Assembly (NCBI RefSeq): GCF_017303215.1
Contig: NZ_JAEMWU010000001.1
Coordinates: 1,798,001 to 1,862,000, forward strand
Direction: 5' to 3'
DNA length: 64,000 bases
Source: Microbacterium esteraromaticum
Lineage (GTDB): Bacteria; Actinomycetota; Actinomycetes; Actinomycetales; Microbacteriaceae
Shown here: piece after piece, positions 1-9,049 of the stretch
Numbering within the stretch: the stretch's first letter is position 1
How the letters are laid out: every line of letters begins with the position of its first letter
The notes under the pieces: generated by a model
Database searches by the model: none
What the model saw: the letters and a program-made list of their open reading frames with translations, nothing else
What the model was told of the DNA's origin: nothing
Made by a program: the position numbers and the translations under genes

Positions 1-1
1 C

Positions 2-1240
2 TTCGTGCACTGGGGCCTGTACTCGGTCCCTGCATGGGCGGTGCAGCACGGTGAGGGCGTGAACATCCCCGCTGAGGATGCGTACGCGTGGCACCAGTAC
101 GCCGAATGGTACGGAAACACCGTGCGGATCGCCGGCAGCCCGACCTGGGAACGTCACCAGCAGGTCTACGGCCCCGGAACGTCGTACGAAGACCTCGCGG
201 ACCTCTGGGATGCCTCGGCGTTCGACGCTGATGCGTTCGTCGGCGAGCTGGTCGGTGCCGGCGCGAAGTACGTGATCCCCACCACCAAGCATCACGAGGG
301 CTTCTGCCTCTGGAACACCGCGACCACAGGGTTCAACTCGGTGGCCCGCGGTCCGAAGCGTGACCTCATCTCCGAGTTCCACGACGCGACGCGTCGTGCC
401 GGCGCGCGGTTCGGGGTCTACTACTCGGGGGCGCTCGACTGGCACGTCAGCGACTTTCCCGCGATCGAGTCCGACACCGATCTGTTCCGCTTCCGTCGTC
501 ACGACGAGCACTTCTCCCGCTACTCGGCCGCCCAGCTGGAGGAACTGGTCGAGAAGTTCTCGCCCGACGTGCTCTGGAACGACATCGAGTGGCCCGATGG
601 GGGAAAGGGCTCCGACGACTACGCCGTCGCCGCACTGCTGAGCCGATACTTCGATGCCGTGCCCGAGGGGGTCGTGAACGACCGTTGGGGAGTGCCGTAC
701 CACGGCTTCCTGACCCGCGAGTACCGCCACATCCCCGACATCCTCGAGCACCCGTGGGAGTCCACGCGCGGTCTGGGGTACTCGTTCGGTTTCAACCAGG
801 CCGAAGACGATCGGCACTCGCTCTCCGGCGCCGAGCTGATCCGCATGCTCGTCGATGTCGTCTCCAAGAACGGCAACCTGCTCATCAACGTCGGACCTGC
901 TGCCGACGGCTCGATCCCGGCGCTGCAGCTGGAGGCGATGCGCGCCATGGGTGCGTGGCTGACAGGGAACGGCAGCGCGATCTACGGCACGCGGCCGTGG
1001 GTGCGCTTCGGTGAGCCGCTGCGCCCGGTGCGTTACACGACGTCGTCGGAGGGAGTGCACGTGCACTCCCTCGAGCCGGCATCCGGTGAGCTGATCGTGC
1101 CCGCAGAGCTGGCCGAACGCGAGGCTCGCTGGGCGGACGGTTCGATTGCCGAGAGCGTGCAGGCAAGCGACGGCACGTCGACGCTGGTCATCCCCGACGC
1201 GCTGCGTGGTGACGCCGTCGCGGTGGCGACTCTGCGATGA
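2..1240 (+). CDS. Alpha-L-fucosidase (GH29), 5' end cut by window
   Basis: Glycoside hydrolase family 29 enzyme that removes terminal alpha-L-fucose from glycans. The reading frame is open to the left edge: the first visible residues are FVHWGLYSVPAW, which in the family lie near but not at the N-terminus, so the true start is upstream and the GTG at position 5 is internal. Visible family motifs are TTKHHEGFCLW, DVLWNDIEWPD (the Asp of WND is the expected nucleophile), VNDRWG and HPWESTRGLGYSFG (the Glu is the likely acid/base). GNLLINVGPAADG closes the barrel. A beta-sandwich tail follows from about residue 330. The stop overlaps the cutC start (ATGA), so the two are probably co-transcribed. 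Confidence 0.93.
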   Translation, partial: FVHWGLYSVPAWAVQHGEGVNIPAEDAYAWHQYAEWYGNTVRIAGSPTWERHQQVYGPGTSYEDLADLWDASAFDADAFVGELVGAGAKYVIPTTKHHEGFCLWNTATTGFNSVARGPKRDLISEFHDATRRAGARFGVYYSGALDWHVSDFPAIESDTDLFRFRRHDEHFSRYSAAQLEELVEKFSPDVLWNDIEWPDGGKGSDDYAVAALLSRYFDAVPEGVVNDRWGVPYHGFLTREYRHIPDILEHPWESTRGLGYSFGFNQAEDDRHSLSGAELIRMLVDVVSKNGNLLINVGPAADGSIPALQLEAMRAMGAWLTGNGSAIYGTRPWVRFGEPLRPVRYTTSSEGVHVHSLEPASGELIVPAELAEREARWADGSIAESVQASDGTSTLVIPDALRGDAVAVATLR

Positions 1241-1995
1241 CGGCTGAGCCTGGCGGATCGGCCGTTCAGCTCGAGATCGCGGTGCAGGACGCCGCGGGCG
1301 CCCGTGCGGCGTTCGCGGCCGGCGCCGATCGGGTCGAGCTGTGTCAGGCGCTCGCGGAGACGGGCGGTCTCACGCCGTCGGCCGGCACGGTGGATGCCGT
1401 GCTGGCGGCGGCCGGTCAGCCAGAACGACTGGCCGTCCTGGTGCGGCCCCGGTCGGGTGGGTTCGTCTACGACGCGGAAGAGATCGCACTTGTTGCCTCC
1501 GACGTCCGCGATGCCGTGCGTCGCGGCGCCGGCGCGGTCGTCGTCGGCGCTCTCGACCGTCGGGGTCAGATCGACGTCGAAGCGATGTCGCGGTGGGCGG
1601 ATGCCGCAGGCGACGCGGATGTCGTGTTCCACCGCGCCATCGACACGCTCGCTGATCCGGTGTCGGTCGTCGAGCAGCTGATCGATCTCGGCGTGCGCCG
1701 AGTGCTGACCAGCGGCGGCGCCGCGCGCAGCATCGACGGACTCGACACGATCACCGCGCTCGTGCGTCAGTCGGCGGGGCGGATGCAGATCATGCCGGGT
1801 GGGGGCGTCCGTGCCGACGACATCGCCGCTTTCGTGGCGGCGGGAGCCGATGCTGTGCACCTGTCGGCGCGAGGGCGCTCGACCGATGCGTCGCCGAGCG
1901 GTCCGGGCGGCGGAACGGCGGGGTACGACGTGACCGACCCCGCCATCGCCTCGGCGGCGCGTGCCGCTCTCGACCGTGCGGTGAGTGCGGCGTAG
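1237..1995 (+). CDS. cutC: CutC-family TIM-barrel protein
   Basis: CutC family, 252 residues, the usual length. The N-terminus LEIAVQDAAGARAAFAAGAD followed by RVELCQALAETGGLTPS matches the family core, as do VLVRPRSGGFVY, VVVGALD, FHRAID, VLTSGGA and IMPGGGV. The family was first linked to copper homeostasis in E. coli; its enzymatic role is not settled, so the copper label is weak. The start ATG overlaps the fucosidase stop by four bases, suggesting translational coupling. The gene ends five bases before a convergent gene. Confidence 0.9.
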   Translation: MTAEPGGSAVQLEIAVQDAAGARAAFAAGADRVELCQALAETGGLTPSAGTVDAVLAAAGQPERLAVLVRPRSGGFVYDAEEIALVASDVRDAVRRGAGAVVVGALDRRGQIDVEAMSRWADAAGDADVVFHRAIDTLADPVSVVEQLIDLGVRRVLTSGGAARSIDGLDTITALVRQSAGRMQIMPGGGVRADDIAAFVAAGADAVHLSARGRSTDASPSGPGGGTAGYDVTDPAIASAARAALDRAVSAA

Positions 1996-1999
1996 CCGA

Positions 2000-2923
2000 T
2001 CACTCGCCCGCGGGGGCATCCTCGATCATCACCGGTGCGTCGCCGTCTGCCCAGACCGGCGCGGGCAGCGTCACGACGTCGCCGGCCTGAATGGAGCGGA
2101 GTGCGTCGGTGATCTCGTCGGCGTTCTCAGGAACGGGCAGGCCGCACTTCTGCAGCTCCGACACGAACTTCAGCGTCAGGCGCTCCTTGCCCGCCTCGAT
2201 GGCCTCGCCGGTGGTGCCGTAGCGGATCTCGCTGCCGGTCTGGATATCCGAGACCGTGTCGCACACGTGGTACACCGAGCCGCCGTCCACCCACGTGACC
2301 TCGTCCTCGCCGAGCAGCATGATGACCGTCGACTGGTCGGCGGTGTACTGCTCCACCGACGGTGGGTTGAAGTCGGCACCGACGAACACGGCGACACCCG
2401 CGAGCACGACACCGAGGATGCCGGCGGTGGCCTTCTGGCCCTTATCCATGTCCTTGTTCAGGAAGATCAGGATCACCAGCGGCAAGAAGGCGATGATCGC
2501 GATGATCGCGCCGAGCTGGTTCTGCACGAAGAAGCGCACGGTGTCGGAGCGCCGCGCGGGATCGAGGCGGTTGGCCTTCTTCCATAGCACCGAACCGGTG
2601 ATGGCGAGAGCCGCGATCACGACCAGCATCACCAGCAGGGTGATGAACGCCCACTGCGGGAACTCGACCGTCGCACCCTGCTGCTCGAGCAGGCCGGTGT
2701 CGGCATCGCGCAGCAGAGTGCCGTCAGCGCCGGTGACCACGCGCTGCGGCAGAAGCCAGAAGATCGCCACGGCCTCGCCGGCGATGGCCACGATCCACAG
2801 CGCCATCGCGATCCACCGGAATGTGGTCGCCTTCTTCTTCCCCGCGGGGGAGGGCGTCCACTCGCGGTGCTCGGAGCGCGCCGGCGCCTCGGTGTTCGTC
2901 GTCTCGTCAGCGCTGTCGGTCAC
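2000..2923 (-). CDS. Four-helix membrane protein, unknown function
   Basis: A 307-residue protein with a charged cytoplasmic N-terminus (about residues 1-38) and four hydrophobic segments at roughly 39-60, 92-113, 135-157 and 165-185, followed by a soluble acidic C-terminal domain of about 120 residues with two cysteines (VYHVCDTVSDI and LQKCGLPVP). I recognise no catalytic motif. GTG start at 2923 preceded by GGGAGG at a good distance; a TAAACT -10 on the minus strand lies at 2950-2955. It resembles conserved hypothetical membrane proteins of Microbacteriaceae, but the function is unknown. Confidence 0.8.
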   Translation of the reverse strand: MTDSADETTNTEAPARSEHREWTPSPAGKKKATTFRWIAMALWIVAIAGEAVAIFWLLPQRVVTGADGTLLRDADTGLLEQQGATVEFPQWAFITLLVMLVVIAALAITGSVLWKKANRLDPARRSDTVRFFVQNQLGAIIAIIAFLPLVILIFLNKDMDKGQKATAGILGVVLAGVAVFVGADFNPPSVEQYTADQSTVIMLLGEDEVTWVDGGSVYHVCDTVSDIQTGSEIRYGTTGEAIEAGKERLTLKFVSELQKCGLPVPENADEITDALRSIQAGDVVTLPAPVWADGDAPVMIEDAPAGE

Positions 2924-2979
2924 GCGTGCCTCCCAGGGGTGTCGCCCCGAGTTTAGTGGGGAGAGGTGTCGCGGATCGG

Positions 2980-2985
2980 TACGCT
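2980..2985 (+). promoter_or_regulatory. -10 box of a leaderless promoter
   Basis: TACGCT, six bases before the ATG at 2992. This spacing places transcription start at or next to the A of the start codon. Confidence 0.5.
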
Positions 2986-2991
2986 GGAGCC

Positions 2992-3474
2992 ATGAGTTCC
3001 GATCCCGAGGACGACGCCCTCAGCTGGGCCGGAGACGACGCGCTCGAAGCGCGACGCCCGGAGCAGCGCACGCCGAAGGCGACGCCGGCAGGCCGACCGA
3101 AGTCCGCAGAAGCGTCGGCGGTGGCATCCGACCCGGCGACGTCTGCGGACGCGATGGAGGATGACGGCGACGAGAGCATCGGAACCGTCGCTCTGCTCAT
3201 GCTCGGCATCCTCGGCGGTGTCTACCTGCTGTACTCGGTGGGCTGGTTCGTCGGCGGGGCCGGGATGCTGTCGAAAGCCATGTTCATGCTGCCCGCGCCG
3301 TTCTACTTCGGCAGTCTGGGGATCGCCCTGCTCGCACCGGCGCTGTGGTTCGCCGCCGTGCTCGTCCTGACGCGCGACTCCAAGACCTGGGTGCGTTTCA
3401 CGGGCCTGATCGTGGGAGCGCTGCTGCTGGTGCCGTGGCCGTTCGTCGTCGCCGGGGGAGGTGCTGCGCTGTGA
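2992..3474 (+). CDS. Small membrane protein, N-terminal acidic tail
   Basis: 160 residues: a hydrophilic Ala/Glu/Asp-rich N-terminus of about 60 residues, then three membrane segments (about 63-85, 96-125, 133-157). No known catalytic motif. A longer in-frame reading begins at 2821, but it would overlap the divergent gene; the ATG at 2992 has a TACGCT -10 box six bases upstream, so I take it as the start. The stop TGA overlaps the GTG start of the next membrane protein, so the pair is likely translated together. Confidence 0.75.
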   Translation: MSSDPEDDALSWAGDDALEARRPEQRTPKATPAGRPKSAEASAVASDPATSADAMEDDGDESIGTVALLMLGILGGVYLLYSVGWFVGGAGMLSKAMFMLPAPFYFGSLGIALLAPALWFAAVLVLTRDSKTWVRFTGLIVGALLLVPWPFVVAGGGAAL

Positions 3475-3818
3475 GCGAGAGCACGACACCTCAGCAGACC
3501 GCGCCGGGCAAGCTCAGGTCGGCGATGCACGGCGCCCTCGTCGGGCTGTTCGGCATGGCCTACGCGTTTCTGGTGTGGACCGCGATCTTCTATCTGACAC
3601 AGATGGCGCAGGCCGGGCTCAGTGGCTATGGATGGGCGGTGCTGCTGCTGCCCGCGCTGGTGCCGATGGTCGTCTTCGTCATCGCTTTGTCGCTCAGTCG
3701 ACGGCGCTCACTCGGCGCATTCACCCTCGTGATGCTCGCCGGTCTCGGCCTGAGCGCAGTGTTCTGGCTCGACACACTCAGCTACGCGCTGCGCAACGGC
3801 GCGTCGTTGCTGAGCTGA
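3471..3818 (+). CDS. Small three-helix membrane protein
   Basis: 115 residues with three hydrophobic stretches (about 22-45, 54-75, 83-107) and a short polar N-terminus. GTG start overlaps the previous stop (GTGA), indicating coupling with the 160-residue membrane protein. No recognised family motif; function unknown. After it come about 160 bases up to serA, with no gene; a 7-bp inverted repeat TCGGGAC/GTCCCGA around a TAAAGT (about 3898) may mark the serA promoter. Confidence 0.7.
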   Translation: MSESTTPQQTAPGKLRSAMHGALVGLFGMAYAFLVWTAIFYLTQMAQAGLSGYGWAVLLLPALVPMVVFVIALSLSRRRSLGAFTLVMLAGLGLSAVFWLDTLSYALRNGASLLS

Positions 3819-3978
3819 CCGCTGACCCGACCTGTGGCGCGGCCAGAGCCGGGGCGGACGTCGTGTCACACGGTCGGGACGCGCTCCGTTGCTCGGGTAA
3901 AGTGTGTCCCGATTGCGCCCCGAAGGCGTGCGGCGCATCGTCTGACCCCTCCCTGCCGCGCTGCCCCGAAGGATCCCC

Positions 3979-5598
3979 GTGCCGAATCAGACAATCACCA
4001 AGCCCGTCGTCCTGCTCGCCGAAGTCCTCTCGCCTGCGACGGTCGCGGCGCTCGGGCCCGATTTCGATGTACGTGAGGTCGACGGCACCGATCGAGAGGC
4101 GCTGTTCGCGGCGCTCGCCGATGCCGACGCGGTTCTGGTCCGCTCTGCGACCCGCATCGATGCCGAGGCGCTGGCGCACGCTCCGAAGCTGAAGGTCGTC
4201 GCCCGTGCCGGTGTCGGCCTGGACAACGTCGACATCAAGGCGGCCACGACGGCCGGTGTGATGGTGGTGAACGCGCCGACGTCGAACATCGTCTCGGCCG
4301 CCGAGCTCACGGTCGGACACGTGCTGAGCCTCGCCCGCCGCATCCCCGCCGCCCATGCCTCGCTGTCGGCCGGCGCCTGGAAGCGCAGCTCGTTCACGGG
4401 CGCGGAACTGTTCGAGAAGACCGTCGGCATCGTCGGGCTCGGCCGGATCGGCGCTCTCGTCGCGGCCCGGCTGAACGCGTTCGACATGCGTGTCATCGCC
4501 TACGACCCCTACGTGACCAGCGCCCGTGCGCAGCAGCTCGGGGTGCAGCTGGTCACGCTCGACGAACTGGTCGCCGAGGCGGACTTCCTGACCATTCACA
4601 TGCCGAAGACCCCCGAGACGACGGGAATGATCGGCGCCGAGCAGTTCGCCGCGATGAAGTCGACGGCGTTCGTGATCAACGTCGCCCGCGGCGGTCTGAT
4701 CGACGAGGCTGATCTGCACGAGGCCCTCGTCGCCGGCGAGATCGCCGGCGCCGGACTCGACGTCTTCACCTCGGAGCCGCCCGCCGAGGGCAGCACCGCG
4801 CAGGCGCTTCTCGGTCTGCCCAATGTCGTGGTGACCCCCCACCTGGGTGCGAGCACCGAAGAGGCGCAGGAGAAGGCGGGCGTCTCGGTCGCCCGATCGG
4901 TGCGGCTCGCGCTCGGCGGAGACCTTGTGCCGGACGCGGTCAACGTCGCCGGGGGAGTCATCGACCCGTACGTGCGCCCCGGCATCCCGCTCGTCGAGAA
5001 GCTCGGCCAGATCTTCTCGGCCCTCGCGCAGGCGCCGCTGACCAGCCTCGACATCGAGGTGCACGGCGAACTCAACAACTATGACGTCAGCGTGCTGCGT
5101 CTGGCCGCGCTGAAGGGAGTGTTCACCAACATCGTCGGCGACACCGTCTCGTACGTGAATGCGCCGCTGTTGGCAGAGCAGCGTGGCGTCGCGGTTCGGA
5201 TGCTGCAGGATGACATCAGCGAGGAGTACCGCAACGTCGTCACCCTGCGCGGCGCGCTCTCCGACGGCACGCAGCTCTCGGTCTCGGGAACGCTCACCGG
5301 GCCGAAGCAGATCGAGAAGCTCGTCGCGATCAACGGCCACGGCATCGAACTGCCGATCGAGAAGCACCACGTCGTGATGATGTACACCGACCGGCCCGGC
5401 ATCGTGGCCGTGTACGGACAGAAGTTCGGCGAGGCGGGCATCAACATCGCGGGTATGCAGATCGCGCGCGAGGCCGCCGGTGCACAGGCGCTGAGCGTGC
5501 TGACGCTCGATTCGCCCGTCTCGGACGAGCTGCTCGAAGACGTCAGCGCCGCGATCGAGGCCGACCTGTTCCGCCAGATCGAGATCGTCGAGGCCTAA
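3979..5598 (+). CDS. serA: D-3-phosphoglycerate dehydrogenase
   Basis: First step of serine synthesis: NAD-dependent oxidation of 3-phosphoglycerate to 3-phosphohydroxypyruvate. 539 residues, the long actinobacterial form with an intervening domain and a C-terminal ACT domain for serine feedback. Motifs: ARAGVGLDNVD, the Rossmann loop GIVGLGRIG (about 155), NVARGGLIDE with the substrate/NAD Arg, and PHLGASTEEAQ with the catalytic His (about 290). The ACT region begins at HHVVMMYTDRPGIV (about 455). GTG start at 3979. It stands alone: no serB or serC is adjacent. It ends just before a convergent TetR gene, with a shared hairpin. Confidence 0.96.
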   Translation: MPNQTITKPVVLLAEVLSPATVAALGPDFDVREVDGTDREALFAALADADAVLVRSATRIDAEALAHAPKLKVVARAGVGLDNVDIKAATTAGVMVVNAPTSNIVSAAELTVGHVLSLARRIPAAHASLSAGAWKRSSFTGAELFEKTVGIVGLGRIGALVAARLNAFDMRVIAYDPYVTSARAQQLGVQLVTLDELVAEADFLTIHMPKTPETTGMIGAEQFAAMKSTAFVINVARGGLIDEADLHEALVAGEIAGAGLDVFTSEPPAEGSTAQALLGLPNVVVTPHLGASTEEAQEKAGVSVARSVRLALGGDLVPDAVNVAGGVIDPYVRPGIPLVEKLGQIFSALAQAPLTSLDIEVHGELNNYDVSVLRLAALKGVFTNIVGDTVSYVNAPLLAEQRGVAVRMLQDDISEEYRNVVTLRGALSDGTQLSVSGTLTGPKQIEKLVAINGHGIELPIEKHHVVMMYTDRPGIVAVYGQKFGEAGINIAGMQIAREAAGAQALSVLTLDSPVSDELLEDVSAAIEADLFRQIEIVEA

Positions 5599-5604
5599 AC
5601 CCTC

Positions 5605-6198
5605 TTACGGCGTATGCGACGCGGGCTCCGGGGCTTCCGGGGCCCGCGTCGTCGTTGTGACACGCTCGACGAGATCGGCAAGAGCCCGCCCGGTGGGGAC
5701 GAAGTCGCTGAAGTGCTCAGGTGCGTTGCTGTGGTTCATCAGTGAGTTGTTGAAATAGAGCCCATCGCTGAGCAGCATGACCAGCTCGAGCGCGGTGTCG
5801 TCGCGCACGTGCGGGCGGATGGCCTCGGTCCACAGTCGTCGGGACTCGCGCAGGGCGTCGGATGCTGGTGCTGAGCCGCCCTGAGCCAGGCGCGTCACAG
5901 CGATCAATGCCCGGTCGAGGGCGTCATCCTCCATCACCGACGTGCGCACGTAGTACGCGATCGGGTGCTCGGGTGACTGACGCATGCGGTCGAGATCGTC
6001 ATCGGTCAGGCTCAGCAGCCGCTCGATCAGCGCGGCGGCGAGGTCATCCTTCGACGCGAAGTGGTAGAGGAGTCCGCCCTTCGAGACGCCGGCAGCCCGG
6101 GCGACGGCATCGAGCGTCGCGGCGCGTTCACCGTCGGTGATCAGGATCTGCACGTACGCGTCGAGGACGCGCTCTCGGGCCAAAGGGGGGCGGGGCAT
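5605..6198 (-). CDS. TetR-family repressor, likely of the adjacent MFS exporter
   Basis: 197 residues. N-terminal TetR helix-turn-helix at about residues 10-55 (LDAVARAAGVSKGGLLYHFASKDDL), then an all-helical ligand domain typical of regulators of drug exporters. A longer frame extends to 6288, but the ATG at 6198 is preceded by GAGGAGAGA and would not run through the operator, so I choose it. It is divergent from the MFS exporter at 6279 with a 28-bp palindrome between the two starts. Probably represses both itself and the exporter until a ligand binds (inference). Confidence 0.88.
   Translation of the reverse strand: MPRPPLARERVLDAYVQILITDGERAATLDAVARAAGVSKGGLLYHFASKDDLAAALIERLLSLTDDDLDRMRQSPEHPIAYYVRTSVMEDDALDRALIAVTRLAQGGSAPASDALRESRRLWTEAIRPHVRDDTALELVMLLSDGLYFNNSLMNHSNAPEHFSDFVPTGRALADLVERVTTTTRAPEAPEPASHTP
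5618..5650. terminator. Hairpin between convergent serA and tetR
   Basis: GACGCGGGC (5618-5626) pairs perfectly with GCCCGCGTC (5642-5650) around a GC-rich loop. It lies just after the serA stop and inside the last codons of the opposing tetR. There is no T-tract, so this is a GC-type or Rho-assisted candidate. Confidence 0.45.
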
Positions 6199-6236
6199 TT
6201 CTCTCTCCTCAGCGTGCGTCGATGGGGCGATACGTG

Positions 6237-6264
6237 TTACTGTACCATCCGGACGGTTCAGTAA
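6237..6264. promoter_or_regulatory. 28-bp near-perfect palindrome, TetR operator candidate
   Basis: Left half TTACTGTACCATCC (6237-6250), right half GGACGGTTCAGTAA (6251-6264). Twelve of the fourteen half-site positions are complementary. The site lies between the divergent tetR (start 6198) and MFS (start 6279) genes, 14 bases before the MFS start codon. Confidence 0.8.
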
Positions 6265-6278
6265 TCGAAAGGCACCCC

Positions 6279-7820
6279 ATGTCCACAACCGCGACGATCC
6301 GACTCACTTCCGAGGACGGCCCGCGCGTCGGCGTCCGCGGCTGGGCCGCGCTCGCCGTGCTGATGCTGCCGGTGCTGCTGGTCTCGATCGACAACACAGT
6401 GCTGAGCTTCGCGCTGCCCGAGATCTCCCTTGCGCTCGCCCCGACGGGTGCAGAGCAGCTGTGGATCATCGATTCATACGCGCTGGTGCTGGCCGGCCTC
6501 CTGGTCACCATGGGAGTGCTGGGCGATCGCTTCGGTCGCCGTCGGATGCTGTTCATCGGCGCCACAGGGTTCGCCACAGTCTCGGTGCTGGCCGCGTTCG
6601 CGCCGACGGCGGGGTTGCTCATCGCCGCCCGTGTCGGGCTCGGATTCTTCGGCGCCATGCTGATGCCCTCGACGCTCTCGCTGCTGCGGTCGGTGTTCCC
6701 CAACCGTGATCAGCGTCGACTGGCGATCGCCATCTGGGCCTCGGCCTTCTCTGCCGGTTCGGCACTCGGTCCGGTGGTCGGTGGATTCCTGCTCGAGCAC
6801 TTCGCCTGGGGCTCCGTGTTCCTGCTTGCCGTGCCGATGCTCATCCCGCTCCTGATCGGAGGCTTCTGGCTGCTGCCCGAGAGCCGTGACCCGAGCCCGG
6901 GCCGGATCGACCCGCTCGGCATCCTCATGTCGATGGGCGCGATGGTGCCCGTTGTCTACGCGATCAAGTCGTTCGCCGTCGACGGTCCCAATGCACTCGC
7001 CGGCGTGCTGGCGCTGTTGGGTGTCTTCGTGGGCTTCCTGTTCGTGCGGCGCCAGCTGCGCGCCGAGGTGCCGATGCTCGACATGGCGCTCTTCCGGCGC
7101 GGTGGGTTCAGTGGTGCGATCCTGGTGAACCTGCTCAGCGTCGTCGCGCTGGTGGGCTTCCTCTACTTCGTGCCTCAGCAACTGCAGCTCGTGCTCGGGC
7201 TGTCGCCGATGGTCGCCGGGCTCGCGTTGGTGCCCGGTATGGCGATGATGATCGTCGCGGGGCTCAGCGTGGTGCCGATCTCGCGCCGGGTGTCACCGCA
7301 CATCGTCGTTCCCGTCGGGCTCTCGCTCTCGGTGCTAGGGTACGTGATCGTCGCCATGACGGCACAGCTGAACAGCGTCGCATGGCTGATGGCGGCGTTC
7401 GTGGTGCTCGGGATGGGCATCGGCGCCGCCGAGACCGTGTCGAATGAGCTGATCCTCTCGCACGCCCCGCCGGCGAAGGCGGGAGCGGCCAGCGCCGTCT
7501 CCGAGACCGCCTATGAGCTCGGTGCCGTGCTCGGCACCGCCGTGCTCGGTGGCATCATCACGGCCTTCTACCGTGGTGCGCTGGTGATTCCCGAGAACGT
7601 GCCCGCCGAGACGGCGGACCAGGCGCGTGAGACCCTTGCCGGGGCATACGCGGCGGCGGAGGGCCTGCCGCCGGCCGTCGGCGATTCCCTCTGGCAGGCG
7701 GCGATCCATGCGTTCGACAGCGGCATCGTGACGACCTCGCTGATCGGCGCCCTGCTGGTGGCATCCGCAATGGTGATCAGCGCGATCACCCTGCGACCGA
7801 GCCGCGACGTCAAGCGCTGA
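6279..7820 (+). CDS. MFS drug exporter, DHA2 / EmrB-QacA type
   Basis: 513 residues with about 14 hydrophobic segments, the DHA2 layout. Motif A appears as GVLGDRFGRRRML after the second helix. Helix 1 carries LLVSIDNTVLSFALPEI, the family's typical DxTxxxxALP segment. Such proteins are proton-driven exporters of hydrophobic drugs or metabolites in the inner membrane; the substrate cannot be read. I choose the ATG at 6279 over an in-frame ATG at 6222 because the operator palindrome at 6237-6264 should lie upstream of the coding region. Regulated by the divergent TetR protein (inference). Confidence 0.9.
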   Translation: MSTTATIRLTSEDGPRVGVRGWAALAVLMLPVLLVSIDNTVLSFALPEISLALAPTGAEQLWIIDSYALVLAGLLVTMGVLGDRFGRRRMLFIGATGFATVSVLAAFAPTAGLLIAARVGLGFFGAMLMPSTLSLLRSVFPNRDQRRLAIAIWASAFSAGSALGPVVGGFLLEHFAWGSVFLLAVPMLIPLLIGGFWLLPESRDPSPGRIDPLGILMSMGAMVPVVYAIKSFAVDGPNALAGVLALLGVFVGFLFVRRQLRAEVPMLDMALFRRGGFSGAILVNLLSVVALVGFLYFVPQQLQLVLGLSPMVAGLALVPGMAMMIVAGLSVVPISRRVSPHIVVPVGLSLSVLGYVIVAMTAQLNSVAWLMAAFVVLGMGIGAAETVSNELILSHAPPAKAGAASAVSETAYELGAVLGTAVLGGIITAFYRGALVIPENVPAETADQARETLAGAYAAAEGLPPAVGDSLWQAAIHAFDSGIVTTSLIGALLVASAMVISAITLRPSRDVKR

Positions 7821-7887
7821 TCACGCGACATGCCAACCGGGCGACATGAGGACAGGGGAGTGTCGTCGCCGGCGCTACGCTGGGAAG

Positions 7888-7924
7888 CAGTGTCGGCGGC
7901 GACCCGCGTCGCCGACCCGCACTG
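7888..7924 (+). promoter_or_regulatory. 5'-UTR hairpin upstream of leuB
   Basis: A TACGCT -10 box (7876-7881) predicts a transcript starting near 7888. The first bases CAGTG (7888-7892) pair with CACTG (7920-7924), and TCGGCG (7893-7898) pairs with CGCCGA inside, leaving a small bulge. The hairpin ends two bases before AAGGAG, the leuB ribosome binding site. Confidence 0.4.
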
Positions 7925-7936
7925 TCAAGGAGACAC

Positions 7937-8986
7937 ATGTCGCGCGTCGTGAAGTTGGCTGTCATCCCCGGCGACGGGATCGGCCGTGAGGTCATCGCAC
8001 AGGCCGAGCGAGTGCTCGACACTGTCACCGCCGACAGTGAGGTGACGTTCGAGAAGACGCCGTTCTCGCTCGGCGCGGACCGCTACCTCGCCACCGGTGA
8101 CACCCTCTCGGACGAAGACTTCGACGCCATCCGCGCGCACGACGCGATCCTCGTCGGCGCGGTCGGCGGTGTCCCCGGAGACCCGCGTCTGAAGAACGCC
8201 AACATCGAGCGCGGTCTGCTGCTCAAGCTGCGGTTCGGACTCGACCACTACGTCAACCTGCGTCCGGCCAAGCTGTTCGCGGGCGCATCCGGCCCGCTCG
8301 CCAACCCCGGGGAGATCGACTTCGTCGTCGTGCGCGAGGGCACCGAAGGGCCCTATGTCGGCAATGGCGGCAGCATCCGCACCGGCACCCCGCACGAGGT
8401 CGCCAATGAGACCAGCGTCAACACGGCCTTCGGCGTCGAGCGCGTCGTGCGCTACGCGTTCGAGCTGGCCGAGCGCCGGCGCCAGAAGCTCACGCTCGTG
8501 CACAAGACCAACGTGCTCGTGCACGCCGGCGCGATCTGGCGGCGCGTCGTCGACGCCGTCGCCGCAGAGCACCCCGATGTGGCCGTAGACTACCTGCACG
8601 TCGATGCGGCCACGATCTTCCTCGTGACGGACCCCTCTCGCTTCGACGTGATCGTCACCGACAACCTCTTCGGCGACATCATCACGGATCTGGCAGGCGC
8701 CGTCACCGGCGGCATCGGCCTCGCAGCCTCGGGAAACATCAACCCCGACGGCGCCTTCCCGTCGATGTTCGAGCCCGTGCACGGTTCGGCGCCCGACATC
8801 GCCGGTCAGCAGAAGGCGGATCCGACGGCAGCGATCCTCTCGGTCGCCATGCTGCTCGACCACCTCGGACTCAGCGACGAGGCGGCGCGCGTGCAGCGTG
8901 CGGTCGAGGCCGACATCGCGAGCCGTGACCGCGCCCGCAGCACCACCGAGACCGGCGACGCCATCATCGCGCTGCTGCAGGCGTAA
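7937..8986 (+). CDS. leuB: 3-isopropylmalate dehydrogenase
   Basis: Third leucine-pathway step: NAD-dependent oxidative decarboxylation of 3-isopropylmalate to 2-ketoisocaproate. 349 residues, normal for the actinobacterial subtype. N-terminal [11 protein letters not shown], the central [14 protein letters not shown], the metal-binding [11 protein letters not shown] (about 238) and [13 protein letters not shown] (about 275) are all present. ATG at 7937 follows AAGGAG. It is followed by ilvE about 60 bases later, so the last two steps of leucine synthesis are adjacent. The other leucine genes, leuCD, are 28 kb away at 37 kb. Confidence 0.96.
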   Translation: MSRVVKLAVIPGDGIGREVIAQAERVLDTVTADSEVTFEKTPFSLGADRYLATGDTLSDEDFDAIRAHDAILVGAVGGVPGDPRLKNANIERGLLLKLRFGLDHYVNLRPAKLFAGASGPLANPGEIDFVVVREGTEGPYVGNGGSIRTGTPHEVANETSVNTAFGVERVVRYAFELAERRRQKLTLVHKTNVLVHAGAIWRRVVDAVAAEHPDVAVDYLHVDAATIFLVTDPSRFDVIVTDNLFGDIITDLAGAVTGGIGLAASGNINPDGAFPSMFEPVHGSAPDIAGQQKADPTAAILSVAMLLDHLGLSDEAARVQRAVEADIASRDRARSTTETGDAIIALLQA

Positions 8987-9049
8987 TCTGACACTATGCG
9001 CACCGCCGCAGCATCCGACGATCCCGCGGCTTCCCGACAGAGGACGAAC

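Noticed and set aside
5..7. GTG at position 5 as the start of the fucosidase
   Set aside because: The codon before it (Phe) already belongs to the conserved FVHWG motif, so the gene begins outside the window.
3778..5370. Minus-strand 530-codon frame opposite serA
   Set aside because: Antisense shadow; serA on the plus strand carries all catalytic motifs.
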